Positions 38,152-42,978 of a DNA stretch of 42,978 bases are shown in pieces (position 1 is the first letter of the stretch; each line of letters opens with the position of its first letter). The notes beneath the pieces are model-generated. The model did no database searches, was not told the origin of the DNA, and worked only from the letters and a program-made list of their open reading frames with translations. This stretch comes from a virus: IMG/VR virus record IMGVR_UViG_3300049432_000212, positions 1-42,978 of that record, one strand, 5' to 3'. The translations under genes and the position numbers were made by a program.

Positions 38152-39621
38152 ATGGGAATGCTCCCCGCGAGCAGGCCGAAGATGACGCGCGCCCAGATCG
38201 AGGCGCTCGCCGCTCAGCATGGCCTCAACCCCGCAACCGACAGGCTCTATGTCGTCGGCGTGCGCGGCTATTATCGCGACACAATGGGCGTCGCCGGCGC
38301 CAACGACCGGGGCGTCTATGACGATGCCCTGTTCCTCGTCACCCCCGATTGGTTCGGTGCCTTCAACGGCAATACCGACCCGTCGCGCTTCCGCGCAGGA
38401 GTCGGCACGGGAGCGGCCAAGGGCATCGCGATGCTCGTGCCCGGCCTCTACCGCGTCCACCGCTTCGACATTCATAACGGCAAATATATGGCCCTGTGCG
38501 AGCGCGCTGGGCCAGTGCGCGTCTTGCGCGACGGCAGCCCGCGCCCCTATGAGGATGTCGGCAGCTTCGGGATCAACATCCACCGCGGCGGCGACGGAAC
38601 CACGTCGAGCCTTGGCTGCCAGACCATTCCGCCCAGCGAATGGGCCGAGTTCTACGGGAAAGCGGAGGCAGCGGCTAAGGCCCTGTTCGGCAACGCCTGG
38701 CGCTCGACAGTCGTGCCCTATCTCCTTGTCGATAAGGCGACGGCAGACGCAGCCACGGCTGGCGGCGGAACGCCACCGCCAGCGGTCGCTCGGCCCACGC
38801 CTCCGCCCGCGCCTGCGCCTGCGGCGCAGTCCGCACCCGAATGGGGCATGGACGCCGTTCTAGGGGCCGTGGGTGGCCTCTTTGCCGGGATCGGCGGACC
38901 AGTGGCAGTTGCGGTGGCGGCCGCGCAGGATGCCGCCGCCTCGCCGCCAGCGGTAAACGGGATGATGACGCCGAAGGCGTTCATCGCTGGCTTCATCGGC
39001 ACCCACGAGGGCACGCTCTCGGTCCACCCCGACGACAACGGCAACTGGTTCGACCTGGCCCGCTATCGCCACCGCCCGGTCCTGCCTCAGCGCCGGGGCA
39101 TGGGTGTCAACGTCGGATCGAAGTTCGGCGTCACTGCCTATGCGCTGGCCGACTATCGCGTCGCCAAGGGCATGCCGCTCGATCAGGCGCTGAACATTAC
39201 CCATCAGACCATGGCAGGTCTCGATTTCGACACTGCGGTCGATGTCGGGATGGTCCTGTTCTACGGAGGGCCTGGGTTCGATCAGCTCGTCTGGAATCGG
39301 GTCACCATGTCGATCATGGACAAGGGCTGGGGCTCCGGCCCGGGCACCGCCGTTCGGATGATGCAGCGGATGATCGGCTCCAACGTCGACGGCAAGATCG
39401 GACCGAACACCGCGCGCACCTATGCCGCCTTCATCGCCCAGCACGGCGAGGAGGGCGCGGCCCACCTCTGGGCGGACGTGCGCATTGCTTTCGACCACGA
39501 CCTGGCGAGCAACGAGGGCGACGACGATCCCGACCGCAAGTTCATCGGCGGCTGGAATAACCGATCGCGCTCTTTCCTGCCCGGAACCCCCTGGTGGCGC
39601 GAAGCTGGAGGCGGGTCATGA
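38152..39621 (+). CDS. Endolysin: L,D-transpeptidase-like domain + GH108 muramidase
   Basis: From ATG 38152 (AAAGGAGA site) this is 489 residues. Residues 1-200 contain GINIHRGGDG (H144) and SSLGC (Cys156), an arrangement like the His...S-x-G-C site of YkuD-type L,D-transpeptidases. A Pro/Ala-rich linker and a hydrophobic Gly/Ala stretch (about 238-266) follow. Residues about 277-390 resemble GH108 muramidases (FIGTHEGTLSVHPDDNGNWF, catalytic Glu286; KFGVTAYALADYR). Then comes a peptidoglycan-binding-like part (VRMMQRMIGSNVDGKIGPNT). It should degrade the cell wall at lysis. The two-enzyme build is unusual. Confidence 0.8.
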   Translation: MGMLPASRPKMTRAQIEALAAQHGLNPATDRLYVVGVRGYYRDTMGVAGANDRGVYDDALFLVTPDWFGAFNGNTDPSRFRAGVGTGAAKGIAMLVPGLYRVHRFDIHNGKYMALCERAGPVRVLRDGSPRPYEDVGSFGINIHRGGDGTTSSLGCQTIPPSEWAEFYGKAEAAAKALFGNAWRSTVVPYLLVDKATADAATAGGGTPPPAVARPTPPPAPAPAAQSAPEWGMDAVLGAVGGLFAGIGGPVAVAVAAAQDAAASPPAVNGMMTPKAFIAGFIGTHEGTLSVHPDDNGNWFDLARYRHRPVLPQRRGMGVNVGSKFGVTAYALADYRVAKGMPLDQALNITHQTMAGLDFDTAVDVGMVLFYGGPGFDQLVWNRVTMSIMDKGWGSGPGTAVRMMQRMIGSNVDGKIGPNTARTYAAFIAQHGEEGAAHLWADVRIAFDHDLASNEGDDDPDRKFIGGWNNRSRSFLPGTPWWREAGGGS

Positions 39622-39890
39622 GCGGCGAGGAGCAATCCGCGCTCGACGCCGCGCCGCCCAAAGATGGGGCGAAACACCGGGGGATCATCGGGTTTGTTGC
39701 CCTCGTTGGCGGCCTGGCGATGGTCTGCGGGCTCTTCTTCATTCCAATCCCTGAGGGCAACCGCGAACCGCTGCTGCTGGCGCTGGGCCTCGTGTTGGGC
39801 TGGGGCTCAACCGTGGTCGGATACGAGTTCGGCTCGAGCCCCGCCGGCCGGAATGCCGCCGCCGCGGGGACTCGCACGCCCAGCTCCTGA
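39618..39890 (+). CDS. Holin-like membrane protein, 90 aa
   Basis: This 90-residue protein overlaps the endolysin stop as ATGA. It has two hydrophobic helices (GIIGFVALVGGLAMVCGLFF and LLLALGLVLGWGSTVVGYEF) with a short charged turn between them and polar ends, matching class II holins. Position after the endolysin supports lysis timing as its role. Confidence 0.75.
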   Translation: MSGEEQSALDAAPPKDGAKHRGIIGFVALVGGLAMVCGLFFIPIPEGNREPLLLALGLVLGWGSTVVGYEFGSSPAGRNAAAAGTRTPSS

Positions 39891-39908
39891 CAATCGAAAG
39901 GAACGACC

Positions 39909-40280
39909 ATGCCTGATTTCTCAAAACCCGTCTGGCTCGGAATCGCCGCGGCCGTCCTCGCGCTCGTCATCATCATCTTCGGTCCGATGGCGTGCGATGC
40001 GATCCGGAGCCGCGATGCTCAAAGCAAGGTGGACGCGGGCCAACAGGGCGCGCTCCGCAACAGCGCGGCCGATGCCGTCAACACCATCAGCAATGTCGCC
40101 CAGGCCGAGCGGGACAGCTCCAACCTCGGGCGTCGGAACGAGGAGGAGATACGAAATGCTCAAGGTGCTAATCAGCCTGTCGATCGCGCTGCCAATGCTG
40201 CAGGGCTGCGCGCTCTTTGCCGGCGGGAGTCCCACCGTAACGACCCAGCGTGCCGGATGCAGCAGTCTGATCCCCGCTGA
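39909..40280 (+). CDS. Inner-membrane spanin (Rz-like)
   Basis: This 123-residue protein has an N-terminal membrane helix (PVWLGIAAAVLALVIIIFGP) and a periplasmic helical part (ALRNSAADAVNTISNVAQAE) ending with Cys residues. This is the layout of i-spanins. A lipoprotein gene starts inside it in another frame, the classic Rz/Rz1 nesting. The site AAAGGAA precedes the ATG by 6 bases. Confidence 0.75.
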   Translation: MPDFSKPVWLGIAAAVLALVIIIFGPMACDAIRSRDAQSKVDAGQQGALRNSAADAVNTISNVAQAERDSSNLGRRNEEEIRNAQGANQPVDRAANAAGLRALCRRESHRNDPACRMQQSDPR

Positions 40281-40500
40281 TTGGGCGAACGGCACCCCGG
40301 CGGCGGCGATCGGCTCGGCCATTGCGGCCGGCGTGGCGACGGTCGCCGATTGGCAGGTGCAGGCCGATAGAGAGGCCGCGCGGGGTGACGTCGCCGACGA
40401 CCGGACCAAGGCGACGATCCACATTGTCTCCACGTGCGAGGCGCGGGACGCCGCGGCCGTGGCACACGCGACGCGCCGGAGGTTCCTCGGCATTTTCTGA
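40156..40500 (+). CDS. Outer-membrane lipoprotein (Rz1-like o-spanin)
   Basis: This 114-residue protein starts inside the Rz-like gene in the +1 frame with a strong AGGAGG site. It has a lipobox (LPMLQGC, Cys at residue 18), so it should be anchored to the outer membrane. It is longer than lambda Rz1 and has a hydrophobic AAAIGSAIAAGVATVADW segment and later Cys residues. Together with the overlapping gene it should fuse the membranes at the last step of lysis. Confidence 0.75.
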   Translation: MLKVLISLSIALPMLQGCALFAGGSPTVTTQRAGCSSLIPADWANGTPAAAIGSAIAAGVATVADWQVQADREAARGDVADDRTKATIHIVSTCEARDAAAVAHATRRRFLGIF

Positions 40501-40523
40501 GTGTCCAAATTATCCGGCACAGG

Positions 40524-40549
40524 GCGGGGGCTTCGGCCCCCGCTTTTTT
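40524..40549 (+). terminator. Strong rho-independent terminator at end of late operon
   Basis: GCGGGGGC (40524-40531), tetraloop TTCG and GCCCCCGC (40536-40543) form a perfect 8-bp stem followed by TTTTTT. It ends late transcription after the lysis genes. Confidence 0.92.
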
Positions 40550-40593
40550 GGGAAATTACATACATGGCTCCCTACTCAGGAAGGATGTAACAG

Positions 40594-40968
40594 ATGAGCG
40601 GCAAGCCTCGTGCAGACAGCCCATGCGGCACCCCCGGCACGGTCTACGAGACTGAGATCGACGACTCGGAAATTGTCATGCGGATGAAGTTGCCGCTGCC
40701 TGTCCTCGCTGCGCTTACCGAGGCCGAGAGAAGTAAGCTGGTCGGCGACCTTCATGGTGGAATTATCCCTGCGATGGAGTGGGTTTTCAGCCGCACATGG
40801 GCAGAGTTTTTCGCGGGTAAGCTGCTGCCGCTTGCAAGCGACGAGCGGCTCCCCGAACGGCACAGCGACTTGTTCAGGCGCAAAGTGACCGCGGGTGACG
40901 CCTTTAGTGGCAGGGCCTCCGTCTACTCCTCGCAAGGAAGCCCCGAGAGAGGGGGCGGAGCACGGTGA
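40594..40968 (+). CDS. Hypothetical protein at right prophage end, 124 aa
   Basis: This 124-residue protein begins MSGKPRADSPCGTPGTVYET, with GGAAGG 8 bases upstream of the ATG. It contains IVMRMKLPLPVLAALTEAER and AMEWVFSRTWAEFFAGKLLP and has no signal peptide. It lies after the late terminator and before the attachment site, where phages often keep cargo genes expressed in the lysogen. The family is not recognised and no clear promoter is seen. Confidence 0.6.
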   Translation: MSGKPRADSPCGTPGTVYETEIDDSEIVMRMKLPLPVLAALTEAERSKLVGDLHGGIIPAMEWVFSRTWAEFFAGKLLPLASDERLPERHSDLFRRKVTAGDAFSGRASVYSSQGSPERGGGAR

Positions 40969-41125
40969 CTAGAGCGATCAGGAGCCATGTATATAATCCG
41001 CCTTTTTGTGCCTGCTGCAATTGGCGGCCCGCCCGCGTTTTACACGCGATCGGTAAGCTATTGATCTAGAACGGGCCGGAAGTGGGCGGTTTTACCAAGC
41101 GACCGGCGGATTTCCGCCAAAGGTG

Positions 41126-41167
41126 CCAGCTTGGAAGGCTAGTGCTCTACCATTGAGCTATACCCGC
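41126..41167 (-). tRNA. tRNA-Gly(TCC), 5' half only; candidate attachment site
   Basis: Read on the minus strand from 41167, the sequence has a tRNA acceptor 5' strand (GCGGGTA), a D arm (TAGCTCAATGGTAGAGCA) and an anticodon arm CTAGC-CTTCCAA-GCTGG with anticodon TCC (41135-41133). After that no T arm or matching 3' acceptor strand follows; instead a GGCGGA/TCCGCC inverted repeat appears. The gene is therefore cut in the anticodon arm region, as expected if the prophage integrated here. An intact glycine tRNA may be rebuilt at the other end, outside the window. Confidence 0.75.
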
Positions 41168-41205
41168 CTGGGCCGCCGCTCCCTGCCAGAGCGGGCGTCG
41201 CGGCG

Positions 41206-41601
41206 TCAAGCGAAGGCGATCAGCGCCATGGCGGCGAGCGTGACCGCAAGAATCTTGAGCTCGACCGGCAGCGAGCGCGGCGCGCAGAACAGATAGAGGC
41301 GCGCCAGCTGGCCGACGCTGAAATCGCGGTTCAGCCGGCACCCCATGCGGTTGTCGTGCGACCAGCGCACGTCCGCGCCGACGCCGCCGACAAAGGGGAT
41401 GACCAGGCGGACCCGGCTGCCGGCCGCCATGGGCTCGGAGGTCACCGCCATGAAGCCCGACCGCGAGACGTTCTTCAGCGACAGCGCCAGATCGGGCAGG
41501 CCTTCCCTTTGCAAATAGACCTTGCCGAATGCCGGCAGCCGGTTCTGGCAACGCACGATATAATGGGCGGCCGAAATCAGCCGGGTCGAAAGTGCGCGCA
41601 C
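41206..41601 (-). CDS. PilZ-domain protein (host)
   Basis: From GTG 41601, with an AAGGAAG site 8 bases upstream, this is 131 residues; a longer form from GTG 41649 lacks a ribosome site. The PilZ core is NVSRSGFMAV, GSRVRLVIPFVGGVGADVRW and RMGCRLNRDF, ending with a membrane helix (LAVTLAAMALIAFA). PilZ domains often bind cyclic di-GMP, though the usual N-terminal RxxxR is not obvious. It is a host gene next to the prophage, transcribed toward the tRNA fragment. Confidence 0.75.
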   Translation of the reverse strand: MRALSTRLISAAHYIVRCQNRLPAFGKVYLQREGLPDLALSLKNVSRSGFMAVTSEPMAAGSRVRLVIPFVGGVGADVRWSHDNRMGCRLNRDFSVGQLARLYLFCAPRSLPVELKILAVTLAAMALIAFA

Positions 41602-41842
41602 CGATCGCTCTTCCTTGTGCCGTGGCAAGCCCGCCGGCGGGCGCCGCACCGCGCAACTAGGCGGGATCGTCTAAGATCGGGTTAACCACCGACAGCCGCA
41701 ACTTTGCCGCAGCTTCGGCCTCCATTTGGGACAGTGGCACCGGTGTCGTCACTGGCGCGGGACTTCCATCGCGCGTCGCGCTATAGGCGGAGCCAGGCCG
41801 GACGAGGATGTGCGGGGGCATGGTGGGGCTGGAGCGTTGCCC

Positions 41843-42364
41843 ATGACGACCGCCGCGACGAGCGGCAACGGCGCCGCGCCGCCGTTCGAGCATATCGTCG
41901 CCGATTACGGGCCGCTCATTTCGCGTATCGCCTCCTCCTACGAAGCCGATCCCAGCCTGCGCGAGGACCTCACGCAGCAGATCCTCCTGGCGGTCTGGCA
42001 GGCCCTGCCGTCCTGGCGTGCCGACGCCTCGCTCAAGACATTCATCGCCCGGGTCGCGCAGAACCGCTCGATCTCCTTCGTCACCAAGCAGGTACGCCTG
42101 CCGCCGGTCGCCGAAATTCCCGAAAAGCTCGAGGCCGAGGCGCCCAACCCTGAAGAGTATGCGATCGAATCCAACGAACGCCAGATGCTGATGGAGGCGA
42201 CGCGCAAGCTGCCTTTGCCGCAGCGTCAAGTCATCATCCTGGTCCTCGAAGGTTTTACTTACCCGGAAATCTCCGAAATGCTTGAGATAGCGCCGAATGC
42301 CTTGGCGCTCAGATTGTCCCGTGCCAAAGCGGCACTCAAGTCGATGCTGGAGCGGAATGAATGA
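41843..42364 (+). CDS. ECF-type RNA polymerase sigma factor (host)
   Basis: This 173-residue protein has sigma region 2 (YGPLISRIASSYEADPSLRE, QQILLAVWQALPSWR, SLKTFIARVAQNRSISFV) and region 4 (KLPLPQRQVIILVLEGFTYP, EISEMLEIAPNALALRLSRA). It probably directs a small stress or envelope regulon. Its stop overlaps the next ATG (ATGA), so the two proteins are co-translated, as common for ECF sigma and its membrane regulator. The start at 41843 gives the expected family length. Confidence 0.88.
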   Translation: MTTAATSGNGAAPPFEHIVADYGPLISRIASSYEADPSLREDLTQQILLAVWQALPSWRADASLKTFIARVAQNRSISFVTKQVRLPPVAEIPEKLEAEAPNPEEYAIESNERQMLMEATRKLPLPQRQVIILVLEGFTYPEISEMLEIAPNALALRLSRAKAALKSMLERNE

Positions 42365-42978
42365 CGGACTTCGACCTCGACCGTCTAGGCGACGTCTGGC
42401 GCGAGCAGCCGGATCCGGCGGAGATGGAGCGGCTGCGGCGGACCGCCGCCGCGGTGAGCCGCCGCGCGCGGCGCGCGCGGGTCGTCGACGTCGGCGCCGC
42501 TTTGGCCGTTGCGACGGCGGTGGTCCTGCTCGTTCTTTCCAACCCGAAGATCGGAACGTTCCTGGTGGGCGGCGCCGCGATCCTGTTCCTGCTGAGCAGC
42601 AACATCCGCCTGCGCCGGCTGCGAGAGGTGGAATTGAGGAGCCTGACCGGCGGCACCGAGGACATGCTCGACCAGTCGATCGAGCGGGTGGAAAAGACGC
42701 TCAAGCACAACCGCTTCAGCCTGATCGCGGCCGGCCCGGCCCTGCTCGTCGGCGGACTCGTTTCGGTGTCGGCCGGAATCCGGCGCGGCGGGTCGATCCT
42801 GCCCGTCCTCAACGACTTGCCGTTGCTCCGGATCCTGTTGCTCGGGGCCGCGATCTCCGCCCTTGTCGGCTGGGCCATTGTCTCCGCATTGGCGATGCGG
42901 CGCGGCCGGCGCGAGCTTGAGCGGCTGGTAACGATGCGGGAAGCCTATCGTCAGGAACGTGAATCCTCCGCGTCCTGA
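42361..42978 (+). CDS. Membrane protein coupled to sigma factor (host)
   Basis: This 205-residue protein has a cytoplasmic N-terminus (TDFDLDRLGDVWREQPDPAE) and about four membrane helices in two pairs (VDVGAALAVATAVVLLVLS, GTFLVGGAAILFLLS; LIAAGPALLVGGLVSVSAG, ILLLGAAISALVGWAIVSAL). The 4-base overlap with the sigma gene suggests an anti-sigma or co-regulator role, although no classic zinc anti-sigma motif is visible. It ends exactly at the window's last base. Confidence 0.75.
   Translation: MTDFDLDRLGDVWREQPDPAEMERLRRTAAAVSRRARRARVVDVGAALAVATAVVLLVLSNPKIGTFLVGGAAILFLLSSNIRLRRLREVELRSLTGGTEDMLDQSIERVEKTLKHNRFSLIAAGPALLVGGLVSVSAGIRRGGSILPVLNDLPLLRILLLGAAISALVGWAIVSALAMRRGRRELERLVTMREAYRQERESSAS

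Noticed and set aside
41050-41167. Intact tRNA-Gly with an intron or long variable arm
   Set aside because: No T-loop (TTCGA/TTCAA) or complementary 3' acceptor strand is present within 150 bases downstream.
41147-41656. Alternative 169-codon frame over the PilZ gene
   Set aside because: It runs through the tRNA fragment and reads as Ala/Gly/Arg-rich sequence, while the chosen frame has the PilZ core.

Overview
The window is most of a lambda-like (siphovirus-type) prophage in a high-GC alphaproteobacterium, most likely a member of the Sphingomonadales. This rests on GC-rich coding, on phage families I associate with that group (carph-isopro regulator, DUF5131, DUF6362-like, DUF2190, DUF6441, ClpP-protease/capsid fusion) and on a host flank with an ECF sigma factor. 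No database could be searched, so the host assignment is an inference. No integrase lies in the window. The left end stops inside a GCC repeat within a gene, so the prophage runs past the left edge.

Layout. Positions 1-1576 are a leftward operon of at least six small genes joined by 4-base stop/start overlaps; they include a Lar-like restriction-alleviation protein, a zinc-ribbon protein and two tiny membrane proteins. Positions 1577-2455 are the immunity region: a LexA/CI-type repressor (1642-2379, minus) flanked by two divergent promoters, each with a pair of AATAC-N5-GTATT operators 24 bp apart. Positions 2453-15286 are the rightward early operon, 17 genes with no intergenic base at any junction: Cro-like and CII-like regulators, a DUF5131 protein, a helicase-methyltransferase fusion, a MazG-like protein, DUF1643, ASCH, a DndC/PAPS-reductase-like PP-loop protein and a primase-SF3 helicase fusion. 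A dense GGAAGG/CCTTCC repeat cluster (15305-15560) follows and may be the replication origin.

Positions 16110-16421 are non-coding and carry a lambda-cos-like sequence just before the terminase small subunit. The late genes then follow lambda order: TerS, TerL, gpW-like, portal, protease/capsid fusion, decoration protein, head-tail joining proteins, tail terminator, tail tube, tail chaperone G with a -1 frameshift to GT, DUF6441, a lower-GC moron gene, tape measure, tail-tip proteins and hub/receptor-binding protein, then lysis genes (LDT-like/GH108 endolysin, holin-like, overlapping Rz/Rz1-like spanins) and a strong terminator. One more gene lies between the terminator and the right end.

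At 41126-41167 is the 5' half of a tRNA-Gly(TCC) gene on the minus strand, probably the disrupted attachment site. Host sequence follows: a PilZ-domain gene, an ECF sigma factor and a membrane protein that overlaps it and may be its regulator. Points most worth a second look are the symmetric operator system with a probably leaderless cro, the repeat cluster, the internal start in the capsid fusion, the A-AAA-AAC frameshift site, the moron, the helicase-methylase fusion with an unusual catalytic motif, and the clustered nucleotide- or DNA-modification genes.
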